A stretch of 64,000 nt of DNA from Betaproteobacteria bacterium. Its GTDB lineage: Bacteria; Pseudomonadota; Gammaproteobacteria; Burkholderiales; SG8-39. The stretch spans positions 110,298 through 174,297 of the forward strand of contig SCTY01000059.1 in NCBI GenBank assembly GCA_004297625.1, read 5' to 3'. The number at the start of each line of letters is the position of its first letter. Position 1 is the first letter of the stretch. A program made the translations under genes and the position numbers. The notes under the pieces were generated by a model. The model worked only from the letters and a program-made list of their open reading frames with translations, had not been told where the DNA came from and made no database searches. Shown here in pieces: positions 16,672 to 26,632 of this stretch.

Positions 16672-17385
16672 CGCTTTGGTCTTCCACAGCTCCCACGGCC
16701 GCTCGAGCGTGCCGCGGTTCGAGACCGTAGAGCGCTTGCCCTCCTCCTCGCTCAGAAACTCGATCGGGCCCTCGAGCAGGGTGGCCTGCAGCTGCAGGCG
16801 CGCGTTCATTTCGGTGTAGATCGCGCGGAACACGGCTTCGGGCACGCCGTCGCCCACCACGGTCATGCCATGACCGCGCATCAGCACGCAGTTGCAGCCG
16901 CCGAGCGATTCGGCGAGTGCTTGCCCCAGGGGACGATCGCGCACCAGCAGATCATTGTTTTCTCTTTTTTTTCTGATTTCGAAAACCGGCACGCCCGACC
17001 AAAGGAAAGAGCCCATGTGGTAGATGGGGCGCAGCTTGGTGCGCGTTGCGCCGAACGGGATCACCGAGGGCGAATGGCTGTGCACCACCGCCATGACGTG
17101 GGGCCGCGTGCGGTAAATCTCGCCGTGGATGTAGCGCTCGATGAAGCCCTTGCGCTTGTCCCCGGGCAGCGGCTCGCTGTCGGCGTCGAGCTCCATGAGA
17201 TCGGCGGCGGTGACGAGCGCCGGCGCCCGCGAGCGCGACATGATGAAGCGGTCCGGCCGCTTGTCGCAGCGCGCGCTGATATGGCCGTAGGCGTCCAGCA
17301 CCTCGTGCATCGCCAGGATGCGGCTGCCCGCGACCAGGTCCTCGACGAGCGCGCGGCTTGCGGAAAGCTTCGGGGTCTTTTTCAT
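16657..17385 (-). CDS. Class II aldolase/adducin family protein
   Basis: 242 residues. The class II aldolase fold is marked by GHISAR, the metal-ligand pair HSHSPSVIPFG and the later RGHGMTVVG. The family includes fuculose- and ribulose-phosphate aldolases and decarboxylating or epimerising relatives; the missing sugar-phosphate context argues for a non-sugar aldol or decarboxylation reaction. Its ATG overlaps the stop of the MFS gene (ATGA). Third gene of the ThDP enzyme/MFS/aldolase operon. Confidence 0.9.
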   Translation of the reverse strand: MKKTPKLSASRALVEDLVAGSRILAMHEVLDAYGHISARCDKRPDRFIMSRSRAPALVTAADLMELDADSEPLPGDKRKGFIERYIHGEIYRTRPHVMAVVHSHSPSVIPFGATRTKLRPIYHMGSFLWSGVPVFEIRKKRENNDLLVRDRPLGQALAESLGGCNCVLMRGHGMTVVGDGVPEAVFRAIYTEMNARLQLQATLLEGPIEFLSEEEGKRSTVSNRGTLERPWELWKTKALGRK

Positions 17386-18587
17386 CGGAATCGCATGTCC
17401 TTGAGATGAGGCGAAAAGAAGTAAAGAACGACGACCGCGGCGACGGCCGCCGCAGCGAGCGCGACCGACGAGCCCCTCACGCCGAAGAGATCCGACAGCG
17501 GTCCGGCGACGAACGCGCCGATCGAAATCATGGCGGGATAAAGCATGATGAGGCTCGAAACGCGCCCGCGCATCTCCTCCGGCGCGGTCATCTGCAGCAT
17601 CGCCATGTTGCTCGCAGTGTGCGCGGTCTCGGCGGCGCCGCCGAGCACGCAGAAAACCAAAGCGAGCTTGATCGACGGGCTTGCCGCGATGCCCAGGATC
17701 GCGGCGGCCATCGCGATGATCCATGCCGCCTGGATGAGCGCCTGGCGCTCGGCGTGCGCCAGCATGTTGGCGACGATTCCGCCGAGCGTGCCGCCGATGC
17801 CCACCGCGGTGAGCAGCATGCCGAGCCCTTGCGGGCCAGCCGCAAAGATGTCCTTCGCGTAGATCGGGAAAAGCGTGCCCCACACCGGCACCAGCAGCAA
17901 GTACGGCAGCGCGCCGAGGATGATGAGCAGCCGCATGCGCGGATCGGTCGCAACGAAGCGCAGGCCTTCGTGCATCTCGGCGAGCGCCGAGCGCCCGGAG
18001 CGCACCCGGCGCCGCGGCGGGAAAACCACCATCAGGACCATGAGCGCCGATGCGCCGTAGAGCAGCCCCTGGATGAAAAAGCTGCCGGCCGCCCCGAACC
18101 AGCCGATGAGATAGCCGGCCGCCGCGGGGCCGAAAATGCGCATCAGCGAGAAGCCCAGGGTGTTGAGCGCGACCGCCCTCACCGCGTCCTCGCGCGCGAC
18201 GAGCTCGAACGCAGTGGTAAAGCGCGCGGGACGGTCGATGACGTTGACGGCGCCCATCAGCATCGTAAAAACGAACAGCATCCACGGGCTCACCATGCGC
18301 AGCGCGAGCGCGGCGCCGAAGGCAAGGGACACCGCCGCGGCGAGCGCCTGGCTTCCCTGCATCAGCCGGCGCCGGTCGTAGCGCTCGGCGGCCACGCCCG
18401 AAATCGGCGTGAGGAGAAGCATCGGAATCGCGCGCGCCCCCATGACCGCGCCGAGCAGCGCGCCCGACCCGGTGATCTCGTACACCACCCAGCCGAGCGC
18501 CGCCTGCTGGATCCACTGCCCCGCCCACGAGGCGAGCGACCCGCTCCACAGCCAGCGGAAATCGCGATACGAAAGCGCCGACGCCAG
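17382..18587 (-). CDS. MFS transporter (enterobactin-exporter-like MFS_3 group), possible CTG start
   Basis: About 401 residues if begun at the CTG directly after the upstream TGA; 368 from the first conventional start (GTG 18488). The extra part reads SYRDFRWLWSGSLASWAGQWIQQ, the typical first helix of this MFS group, so the conventional start would cut off half of TM1. About 12 membrane segments follow, with the motif AERYDRRRLM in loop 2-3. In this operon it probably exports or imports the substrate or product of the ThDP enzyme and aldolase. Confidence 0.82.
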   Translation of the reverse strand: MASALSYRDFRWLWSGSLASWAGQWIQQAALGWVVYEITGSGALLGAVMGARAIPMLLLTPISGVAAERYDRRRLMQGSQALAAAVSLAFGAALALRMVSPWMLFVFTMLMGAVNVIDRPARFTTAFELVAREDAVRAVALNTLGFSLMRIFGPAAAGYLIGWFGAAGSFFIQGLLYGASALMVLMVVFPPRRRVRSGRSALAEMHEGLRFVATDPRMRLLIILGALPYLLLVPVWGTLFPIYAKDIFAAGPQGLGMLLTAVGIGGTLGGIVANMLAHAERQALIQAAWIIAMAAAILGIAASPSIKLALVFCVLGGAAETAHTASNMAMLQMTAPEEMRGRVSSLIMLYPAMISIGAFVAGPLSDLFGVRGSSVALAAAAVAAVVVLYFFSPHLKDMRFR

Positions 18588-20345
18588 TCAGCGCCTCGCG
18601 GCCGAGGCGGGCGCGCCGCTCATGTGGGTGTCGTACCCCGGCATCACGCGAACGTCCACCACGCACACCGCGCCGGCTTTGACGTGCTCGATCGCCTGCC
18701 TGATCGAGTCTTTCAGCTCGTTCAAATGCCTCACCGGGCCGATGCCCACCGCACCCTGCGAGCGCGCCATCATCGCGAGATCGATGTCCGGCTCGTCGAT
18801 GCGCTGGCCGATCCACTTGTTCTCGACCGGCCGGCCGCGCTCCTTGGCGACGCGCTCCTGGTGCAACTCGTCGTTGTAGAACGAGCGGTTGTTGGCAACG
18901 AGGAAAAGGCACGGCAGCTTGTAATGCGCCGCGGTCCACAGCGCGGTATTGCCCATCAGGAAATCGCCGTCGCCGACGATGCCGACCACCATGCGACCCG
19001 TGCCCTTGAGCGCGAGCGCAGCCCCTACCGTAAGGCCCGGCCCCGCCCCTACTCCGCCGCCACCGTCTGCGCCGAGATAGTCGAGCGGATGATGCCAGTG
19101 GCGGTAGGCGCCGTTCCAGCCGAGCGGCAACTTCGAGATGCAGACTTCCATGCCTTCGGTGAGCTCGTTGAAAACACGCGCGAGCGCCCGGATGGAAACG
19201 GCGTCGTCTTCTTTCAAGAAAATCTCCTGCTTTTGATTTACCGCGGCAGGTCGGGTGCGAGCGGCTTCCAGAAGAAGCGGCACGGCAACATCGGGTTCGC
19301 ACATGAGGTAAACGTCCGACGGCGGCAGCCCCTGGTAGTCCGCGCTCCAGCCGCGGTGCAGGTGCGCGTCCACCGACACGCGAATTATCTTGGCGCTGAT
19401 CGGCGCGTCGCCAAAGGCCGCCTTCAGCGTCCCGGCGGTATCGACCCAGTCGAGCGAAAGGATCACGTCCGCATCGCGCAGCAGCTTTCCGTCCGGAAAG
19501 GTCGCCGGCGGCGCAGCGTGCAGCGGATGGTCCGTCGGGAAAGCGGCGGCGGTCTTGATGTCGGTGAACACCTTCGCCTGCAGCTTCTCGGCGAGCGCGA
19601 CGCGCGCCTTCCACGCCGACTCGCTGCGGCTTACCCGGCCCACGAGAATCGCCGGATTTTTCGCCGTCGAGAGAAGCCTTGCGGCTTCCCGCAGCCCCTC
19701 GTCGTTGGGCCTTACCGGTTCGGGAGCTCGATATCGGGAAACGTCGGGAAGCGGCGCAAGCGCGCCGATCTTCGCTTCCTGCAGCGCGGCGTCGAGGTTG
19801 ATGTACGTCGGCCCGCGCGGCGCGGTGTTCGCCATCTGCGCCGCGCGCAGCAGCGCCTCGTAGGCTGCCGGCACCGAGGCCGGCTGGTTGTCCCACTTGG
19901 TGTAGTCGCGCACCAGGGCGCCCTGGTCCGAGGCGGTGTGGATCCAGTCGATCCACGGCCGCCGGCGCGCCGCGTCCCAAGGCCCGGTCGCGCCGAGAAT
20001 CAGCACCGGCACGCGGTCGCACCAGGCGTTGAAGATGGCCATCGACCCGTGCATCAGGCCGACGTTGGAATGCAGCACCACTCCCATCATCCGGCCGGAT
20101 GCCCGGGCGTACCCGTGCGCTATGGCGACCGCCGCCTCCTCGTGCAGGCACAGGAGCATCTGCGGGCGCTCGTTTCCGAGATAGTTGACGATGCTGTCGT
20201 GCAACCCGCGATAGCTCGCCCCGGGATTGAGCGCCAGATACGGAATGTCGAGCGCGCGCAGCATGGCGGCGATCGCGTCGCTTCCCCACAGCTCCTTCTG
20301 CTCGGCGACCGGAACCGGCCGGTCGCGCAGGAATTCGCCCGCCAT
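18588..20345 (-). CDS. Thiamine diphosphate-dependent enzyme (acetolactate synthase/benzoylformate decarboxylase superfamily)
   Basis: 585 residues with the three-domain ThDP architecture. The Pyr domain holds the catalytic Glu at about 69 (CLHEEAAVAIAHGYAR), the middle domain is present, and the PP domain carries the Mg/ThDP motif GDGDFLMGNTALW ending in LVANN. Active-site residues do not settle between decarboxylase, lyase and carboligase activity. A consensus AAGGAGG site precedes the ATG. It heads an operon with an MFS carrier and a class II aldolase, suggesting turnover of a 2-oxo acid. It is divergent from the VOC gene with an 88-bp shared control region. Confidence 0.9.
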   Translation of the reverse strand: MAGEFLRDRPVPVAEQKELWGSDAIAAMLRALDIPYLALNPGASYRGLHDSIVNYLGNERPQMLLCLHEEAAVAIAHGYARASGRMMGVVLHSNVGLMHGSMAIFNAWCDRVPVLILGATGPWDAARRRPWIDWIHTASDQGALVRDYTKWDNQPASVPAAYEALLRAAQMANTAPRGPTYINLDAALQEAKIGALAPLPDVSRYRAPEPVRPNDEGLREAARLLSTAKNPAILVGRVSRSESAWKARVALAEKLQAKVFTDIKTAAAFPTDHPLHAAPPATFPDGKLLRDADVILSLDWVDTAGTLKAAFGDAPISAKIIRVSVDAHLHRGWSADYQGLPPSDVYLMCEPDVAVPLLLEAARTRPAAVNQKQEIFLKEDDAVSIRALARVFNELTEGMEVCISKLPLGWNGAYRHWHHPLDYLGADGGGGVGAGPGLTVGAALALKGTGRMVVGIVGDGDFLMGNTALWTAAHYKLPCLFLVANNRSFYNDELHQERVAKERGRPVENKWIGQRIDEPDIDLAMMARSQGAVGIGPVRHLNELKDSIRQAIEHVKAGAVCVVDVRVMPGYDTHMSGAPASAARR

Positions 20346-20433
20346 GTGTCCTCCTTATTTTTCGATCCCCAGTTTACCTACTGGAGGAGCCGGAATACGA
20401 TGCGCGCGGGCCGTTTTGCTTTCGAGGATTGAA

Positions 20434-21006
20434 ATGACGCAACCGCTCTCACGCGGCGTTCACCACCTGGCGCTCAACACCGACGACATGAAGATGACGA
20501 TGGACTTCTACGTCGGCGTGCTGGGCATGCCCCTGGTCCACGCGCTCAAGGTCCCGCCGGGGCTCGGCACCGGGCCGGGCAACCGCGGCAACCCGCCGTT
20601 CGAGAATCTGCGCCATTACTTCTTCGATGCCGGCGGCGATTCGCTCCTCGCATTTTTCGAAATGCCCAAGGGTGCAAAGCCGAAAGGCGACTGCGACGCG
20701 ATCGGGGCGATGCAGCACGTATCCTTTGCGGTCTCCACGGAGCGCTTCGAGGACGTGCTGCGCAGGCTGAAGGCGGCCGATGTCCCGGTTCTGGGCCCGA
20801 TCCCCGTCGGCTGCGACACCTGGTCCGTCTATTTCTACGACCCGAACGGCATCCGGCTGGAGTTCTCCCACCAGGGCGAATCCGAGCCGCGCGTAGTGGA
20901 CCGATGGCGCCAGACCAAGGACGAGGCGCTGGCCGAGCTTCGGACCCTGACGGGCGACCGCGGCTGGCTCGAAACCGTGGTCGCCCACCTTCCGGACAGA
21001 CGCTAG
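20434..21006 (+). CDS. VOC (glyoxalase/extradiol dioxygenase) superfamily protein
   Basis: 190 residues with the paired beta-alpha-beta-beta-beta modules of VOC proteins. Candidate metal ligands lie in GVHHLALN (about H11), FFEMPKG, MQHVSFAV and RLEFSH. The YDPNGIRLEF ending is characteristic. It could be an isomerase, lyase or ring-cleavage enzyme. A GAGG site precedes the ATG. It is followed after 10 bp by the FMN reductase gene, probably one transcript. Confidence 0.9.
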   Translation: MTQPLSRGVHHLALNTDDMKMTMDFYVGVLGMPLVHALKVPPGLGTGPGNRGNPPFENLRHYFFDAGGDSLLAFFEMPKGAKPKGDCDAIGAMQHVSFAVSTERFEDVLRRLKAADVPVLGPIPVGCDTWSVYFYDPNGIRLEFSHQGESEPRVVDRWRQTKDEALAELRTLTGDRGWLETVVAHLPDRR

Positions 21007-21530
21007 ACTGCGCGCCATGAAAATCCTCGGCATTTGCGGAAGCCTCAGAAAAGCATCCCTCAACATGGCGGCGCTGCGCGCCTGCGCGGAGCTCACGCCT
21101 CAAGGCATGACCCTGGAGGTCGCGAGCATCGCCGACCTCCCCATTTTCAACCAGGACGTGCTGGACGCCGGCATGCCCGAGCCGGTCAAGCGGCTGCGCG
21201 GCGAGATCGTCGCGGCTGACGGCCTGCTCATCGCGAGCCCGGAGTACAACTTCTCCATACCGGCGCCGCTGAAGAACGCGATCGACTGGGCGTCGCGCCC
21301 GCCAAACCAGGCGTTCCAGGACAAGCCGATCGCCATTTTCTCGGTGACCCCCGGCCCGGTCGGCGGCGCGCGGGTTCAGTACGACTTGAGGCGCGTGCTC
21401 GGCCAGCTCTGGGGCCACGTGCTGCCCCGCCCCGAGGTGTTCATCGGCAACGCCGCATCGAAGTTCGACGCCAACGGCCGCATTGTTGACGAGACCACGC
21501 GCAAGTTCCTGACCGACCTGCTCGCCGGCT

Positions 21531-22257
<727 letters not shown>

Positions 22258-22274
<17 letters not shown>

Positions 22275-23031
22275 CGCCGAGATAGGCCTCCATGACCGCC
22301 GGATGGCGCCGCACCTCCTGCGGCGTGCCCTCGGCGATCTTCGCGCCGAAGTTGAGCACCACCACGCGCTGCGCGAGCGGCAGCAAAAAGCGCATGTCGT
22401 GCTCGATCAGCAGCACGGCGATGCCGCGCGCCGCGATGCCGCGAACGATTTCGGCAAGCCGCTCGAGCTCCCCGGGCGTCAGGCCCGCCGCCGGCTCATC
22501 GAACAGCATCAGCCGCGGCTCCCCGGCCAGGCCGCGCGCGATCTCGAGCAGCCTTCCCTGCCCGAAGGAAAGCGTGCCGACGTCCGCGCCGTGCAGGCCG
22601 CCGAGACCTACGAAATCGACGAGCTCCTCGGCACGGCGGCGCTGGCGCTCTTCCTCGGCGGTGCCTCCGCCGGCGACCAGCCGCCATAAGCTGCTGCGGA
22701 AGCGGGTGTGCGCACCGACGAGCACGTTCTCGAGCACCGGCATGCCGCCGAAGGGCCGGTTGTGCTGGAAAGTGCGCATGATGCCGCGCGCGGCAATGCG
22801 GTGCGGTGGAAGCCCAAGGACCGATTGGCCGGCGAAGCGGATCTCGCCCGCGTCGGCGGCGCAGGCGCCCGCGATCAGGTTGAAGGTCGTGCTCTTGCCG
22901 GCGCCGTTGGGCCCGATGATGCCCAGGATCTCGCCTTCGCGCAGGTCGAAATCGAGCCTCGACACGGCGGTGAGGCCGCCAAAGCGCTTGGTAAGCGAGC
23001 GCACCTCAAGCAATACGGCGCCTGAGCTCAT
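22258..23031 (-). CDS. livG: Branched-chain amino acid-type ABC transporter ATPase (LivG family)
   Basis: 257 residues with Walker A GPNGAGKST, LivG-typical ARGIMRTFQHNRPFGGMPVLENVLVG, signature LSFGQGRLLEIAR, Walker B LMLFDEPAAGLTP and H-loop IEHDMRFL. The ATG lies 23 bp inside the LivM 3' end, so the two are translationally coupled. It energises uptake through LivH/LivM. Confidence 0.94.
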
Positions 23032-23932
23032 CGTAGATGCCTATGAGGCCGCGCGGCTGCAAGACGATTGCCGCCACCATCAGCACGCCGAACACCAGCA
23101 CATGGTGATGGCCGATGAGCGGCGAGAGCACGAACGGCAGAAGAAAAAGGAACACCGCACCGGCCACGGCGCCGGCATGGCGGCCGGCGCCGCCGACGAT
23201 CACCATGAAAAGCAGAAGAAACGCGTTCTCCAGCCCGAAAATCGGCGGATTGACCGTGTTGTCGACGAACGCGTACACCATACCGGCCGCACCGGCGAGC
23301 GCGCTCGTCACGGCGAATGCGATGACCTTGGTGCGCGCCACGTTGACTCCCATTGCCGCCGCCGCCTCGGGATTGTCGCGGACCGCGCGGCAGGCGCGCC
23401 CGAACCACGAATGATCGAGGCGCGCGAGCAGCGCGAACGTGCCGATGAGCAGGAGCACAATCACGACGGTGTACCGCGGGCCGCTCAGCTCGAAGCCGAA
23501 GACCTTCGGCAGGCGGTAGTTGGCGAGCCCGCCGGTGCCTCCGGTGAGCGTTCCGCCCTCGTTCAGCACCACGATGAAGAGCTGCGCCAAGGCGAGCGTG
23601 GCGAGGCCGAGATAGAAGCCTTCCAGGCGCGTGGAGGGTATCGCCGCGGCGAGGGCGACCAGCGCGCACAGCGCGGTGCCGGCCACGATGGCGACCGGCA
23701 GCGGCAGGCCGAGCTGGAAAATCAGGATGACGACCGCGTAGGCGCCAATGCCGTAAAACGTGAAATGCGAAAAGGCGATCTGCCCGCACACGCCGAACAG
23801 GAAGTTGTAGCTGAGCGCGAGCGTGATCCACAGCAAGAGCTTGCGGTAGACGTCGTTGTAGTAGGGCGAGAGAAGAAAAGCCACGGCGGAAAGCACCAGC
23901 GCCGTGCCCGCCCAGCGCGCCGCGGCTTTCAA
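23006..23932 (-). CDS. livM: Branched-chain amino acid-type ABC transporter permease (LivM family)
   Basis: 308 residues with 8-9 membrane segments. LivM hallmarks are YNFLFGVCGQIAFSHFTFYGIGAYA and RLDHSWFGRACRAVRDNPEAAAAMGVN, with the conserved MVIVGGAGRHAGAVAGA stretch. Start: TTG at 23932-23930, overlapping the LivH stop (TTGA) with GGGAG a few bases upstream. No ATG fits. Confidence 0.92.
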   Translation of the reverse strand: MKAAARWAGTALVLSAVAFLLSPYYNDVYRKLLLWITLALSYNFLFGVCGQIAFSHFTFYGIGAYAVVILIFQLGLPLPVAIVAGTALCALVALAAAIPSTRLEGFYLGLATLALAQLFIVVLNEGGTLTGGTGGLANYRLPKVFGFELSGPRYTVVIVLLLIGTFALLARLDHSWFGRACRAVRDNPEAAAAMGVNVARTKVIAFAVTSALAGAAGMVYAFVDNTVNPPIFGLENAFLLLFMVIVGGAGRHAGAVAGAVFLFLLPFVLSPLIGHHHVLVFGVLMVAAIVLQPRGLIGIYDELRRRIA

Positions 23933-24813
23933 CCGGAGCGCTCCCTGGCCGAAAGCAGGCCGGTGGGACGCAGCAGCAGGAACAGCATCAGCAGCAGGAA
24001 CGGCACGCCCTGCGCGTAGCCTGCCGGGATGGGTGCGTAGCGGATCGTCAGCTGCTCGGCAAAAGCGAGCAGCAACCCGCCGAGCAACGCGCCTTCGACG
24101 CGACCGACTCCGCCGACTACCAGCGCCGTAAAGCCCTGGATGGCGAGCGGCACGCCCATGAGGTAATGCGCGGAGATATTGGCGCCGGCCACCACGCCGG
24201 CGAGACCCGCTACCGCGGCGCCGGCGGCGAAGGACAGCGTCGTCACCCGGGCGAGGTTGATGCCCATCAGCGCCGCCGCGCGGCGGTTGAGCGCCACGGC
24301 TTCGAAGCACTTGCCGGCCAGCGTGCGCTCGAAGAACAGCCAGGTCGCGGCGAACACCACGAGCGAGACCGCGATGATGAAGAAACTCTGGTACGAGCCG
24401 GCGAGCGGGCCAAGCTCGAGGCGGCCGAACCCGAATGCGTAGGGCACCGGATACGGGTCCGGGCTGAACATGAGCGAGATGGACTCGCGAAACACGACCA
24501 GCATGCCGAGCAGCGCGAGGATCGGCGCGAGCACGGGGGCGCCGCGTTCGACCAGCGGGCGCACGGCGATGCGCTCGGTAAGCCAACCGGCCGCGACCAT
24601 GGCGAGCAGCACCGCTGCCACGCCGGCGGCGTACGGCAGCTGCACCACCGAGCTGGCCACATAGGCACCGAAGGCGCCGAGCATGGCCCATTCACCGACG
24701 GCAAAGTTGACGATGCCGGTCGGGCGCATGATCAGCAGGTAAGCAAGCGCGACCAGGCCGTAAACGCAGCCCGAGGCCGCCGCGCTTACGGCCAGCTCGA
24801 GGAAATCCCGCAA
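23929..24813 (-). CDS. livH: Branched-chain amino acid-type ABC transporter permease (LivH family)
   Basis: 294 residues with about 8 membrane segments. LivH motifs are YGLVALAYLLIMRPTGIVNFAVGEWAMLGA and the conserved helix with NRRAAALMGIN. A TTG start is used, 7 bp after the binding-protein stop. It forms the membrane heterodimer with LivM. Confidence 0.92.
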   Translation of the reverse strand: MRDFLELAVSAAASGCVYGLVALAYLLIMRPTGIVNFAVGEWAMLGAFGAYVASSVVQLPYAAGVAAVLLAMVAAGWLTERIAVRPLVERGAPVLAPILALLGMLVVFRESISLMFSPDPYPVPYAFGFGRLELGPLAGSYQSFFIIAVSLVVFAATWLFFERTLAGKCFEAVALNRRAAALMGINLARVTTLSFAAGAAVAGLAGVVAGANISAHYLMGVPLAIQGFTALVVGGVGRVEGALLGGLLLAFAEQLTIRYAPIPAGYAQGVPFLLLMLFLLLRPTGLLSARERSG

Positions 24814-24820
24814 CTCGCTG

Positions 24821-25969
24821 CTAATACTTTCCTACGCCGACGTGCACCACGCGGCCCTGCCGGTCGCCCTCGTAGAGGCGGACCACCATGCCGTTCGGGT
24901 CGAAGCCGGTGCGCTTGCCCGCGGGAAACTTGTACCGCATGCCCTTCGCCCCCATGATGCCCGCGTAGTTGGTCGCCTGCATGGCGCTCTTGATTTTTTC
25001 CTTGTCGGTGCTGCCGGCGCGCCGGATAGCGTCGGCGACGAGGTGGATGCCGTCGTAGCCGTATCCGTGCAGATTGAACGGCTCGCGCCCCATCGCCTTC
25101 TTGTAGCCCGCCTCGAAGGCCTTGATCTCCGGCTTGGCCGGGTCGTAGGCGTCCACGAAAGTCACGCCATTCAGCAGACCCTTCGCCACGCTCATGTAGA
25201 CCGGAACGGAGAAGTTGTATGAAGCGAGCAGCGGCATCTTCAGGCCCAGCTGGCGATACGATTTCAGCATGAGCACGTTCTCCGCCGTCAGGACCCCCGC
25301 CGAAACGAGCACGTCCGGGTTCGCGGCGCGCACCTTCTGCATCTGCGCGTCGGCCGACGTGGCGCCGCGGGAAATGAGCTCCTCGCTGACCACCTGGATT
25401 CCCGCCTTCTCCAGCCCGCTCTTGAAGAAACGCGCCAGCAGCTGCCCCAGGTCGGAGTTGTCGCTCACGAGCGCGGCGCGCTTGTAGTTCTTCGCGCCCG
25501 CGTAGGAAAGCAGCGTGGCGATCTGGATGGAACCCAGCGGACCGGTCTGCCAGAAGTAGGGATTGTCGATCTGGGTGGTGAGCGTGTCGCCCGAGTTCGA
25601 CGGCGTCATTTGCGGCGTCTTAGTCGCAAGCGACACCGTCTGCGCCTGCTGCGTGGCCGGAGTCAACGATACGCTGAGGATGAACGCCGCCCCGGAATCC
25701 ACGAGCTTGCGCGCCATCGCGGCGGAAACGTCGGGCTTGCCTTGGTCGTCCTCGATCAGCAGCTCGATCTTGCGCCCGAGAACGCCCCCCTTGGCGTTGA
25801 TCTCGCGCGCGCCGAACTCGACGCCCTGCGTGATCGGCTCGGCATACGGCTTGGCAGGGCCGACCTTGTCGGTAATCACGCCGATCTTGATCGTTTCCTG
25901 CGCCTGCGCCGGTACAAGGGCCACGGCAAGGACGCATGCCAAACCCGCTATCGCTTTAGACGTTCTCAT
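24821..25969 (-). CDS. livJ: ABC transporter substrate-binding protein (LivJ/LivK family)
   Basis: 382 residues with a signal peptide (cleavage near AQA-QE, about residue 24). The type I periplasmic-binding fold is marked by IKIGVITDKVGPAKPYAEP, GVEFGAREINAKGGVLGRKIELLIEDDQGKP and a YGYDGIHLVADAIRRAG helix. A GAGGAGG site precedes the ATG. Neighbouring enzymes suggest an aromatic or organic acid ligand rather than an amino acid, but that is inference. Confidence 0.93.
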   Translation of the reverse strand: MRTSKAIAGLACVLAVALVPAQAQETIKIGVITDKVGPAKPYAEPITQGVEFGAREINAKGGVLGRKIELLIEDDQGKPDVSAAMARKLVDSGAAFILSVSLTPATQQAQTVSLATKTPQMTPSNSGDTLTTQIDNPYFWQTGPLGSIQIATLLSYAGAKNYKRAALVSDNSDLGQLLARFFKSGLEKAGIQVVSEELISRGATSADAQMQKVRAANPDVLVSAGVLTAENVLMLKSYRQLGLKMPLLASYNFSVPVYMSVAKGLLNGVTFVDAYDPAKPEIKAFEAGYKKAMGREPFNLHGYGYDGIHLVADAIRRAGSTDKEKIKSAMQATNYAGIMGAKGMRYKFPAGKRTGFDPNGMVVRLYEGDRQGRVVHVGVGKY

Positions 25970-26002
25970 TGCCGCTCCTCCTCTGGTTTGCCGAATTCTA
26001 TT

Positions 26003-26620
26003 TCACGCCAGGCGCGCGGTCTGGCCTTTTGCGAGTGCGCGCAGCACGCCCGCCGCACGGCCCAAGCCGCCGTCGCCTTCGCCGTCGAGCAGCGCCTGCA
26101 ACTGCGCGTGCGACAGTATCGTGGGGCCTTGTTTGCCCGCGGCCGCCAAGGCGCCGGCGTCCGCGCTCACCGCTTCCGTCGCGAGCGAAGAAGGCTGCGC
26201 ACGCATGAGCTCGACGAAGGACCGGTAACCCGGGGGCGCTTCGCCGACGACGACGAGCTTGTCCTTGGGGAGAGCGCCGCCGAGCTTTTCGAGCTCGCTC
26301 GCATGCACCAGAGCGAGCGCCGGCTGCGCGTCGCCGGGATCCAGCAGCGCCGGCACCGCACCGATCTTCATCGCGCCGATGAGCGCGCCGACATAGGCCG
26401 GCGAAGGCGGCATGAGCAGCATCACCTGCGCGCCCGGGCGCACTCCCAGCGACTTGAGCAGGTTCCCCGCCCGGTTCACGAGCGCGGCGAGGTCGTAGTA
26501 GGAATAGTGCTTGTCGCCGTACTCGAGCGCCCGCTTCTGCCCGAGGTTCGCTTGGACGTGGCGGTCGATGAGGCGGCTTGCGACATTGGCATCGGCCTCG
26601 ATTGCCTGGGACATGTCCAT
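26003..26620 (-). CDS. Truncated AMP-dependent ligase-like protein (N-terminal subdomain only)
   Basis: 205 residues. Residues ~10-105 match the N-terminal part of benzoate/acyl-CoA ligases (IDRHVQANLGQKRALEYGDKHYSYYDLAALVNRAGNLLKSLGV, then LLMPPSPAYVGALIGAMKIGAVP). After that the sequence becomes an Ala/Leu-rich segment, and the P-loop, HTGD motif and catalytic Lys are all missing. The frame is clean, the ribosome site GAGGAG is good, and it lies in an operon. It is either a decayed ligase or a small protein with a non-catalytic role; no function is assigned. Confidence 0.7.
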   Translation of the reverse strand: MDMSQAIEADANVASRLIDRHVQANLGQKRALEYGDKHYSYYDLAALVNRAGNLLKSLGVRPGAQVMLLMPPSPAYVGALIGAMKIGAVPALLDPGDAQPALALVHASELEKLGGALPKDKLVVVGEAPPGYRSFVELMRAQPSSLATEAVSADAGALAAAGKQGPTILSHAQLQALLDGEGDGGLGRAAGVLRALAKGQTARLA

Positions 26621-26632
26621 CTCCTCAGTGAA

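Noticed and set aside
16657..20289. A 1210-codon open frame on the minus strand
   Set aside because: Only its last 242 codons (class II aldolase) look like protein; the rest is an Arg/Ala-rich shadow of the MFS and ThDP enzyme genes, common in high-GC DNA.
17358..20432. A 1024-codon plus-strand frame
   Set aside because: Antisense to the MFS and ThDP genes, strongly biased composition and no recognisable domain.
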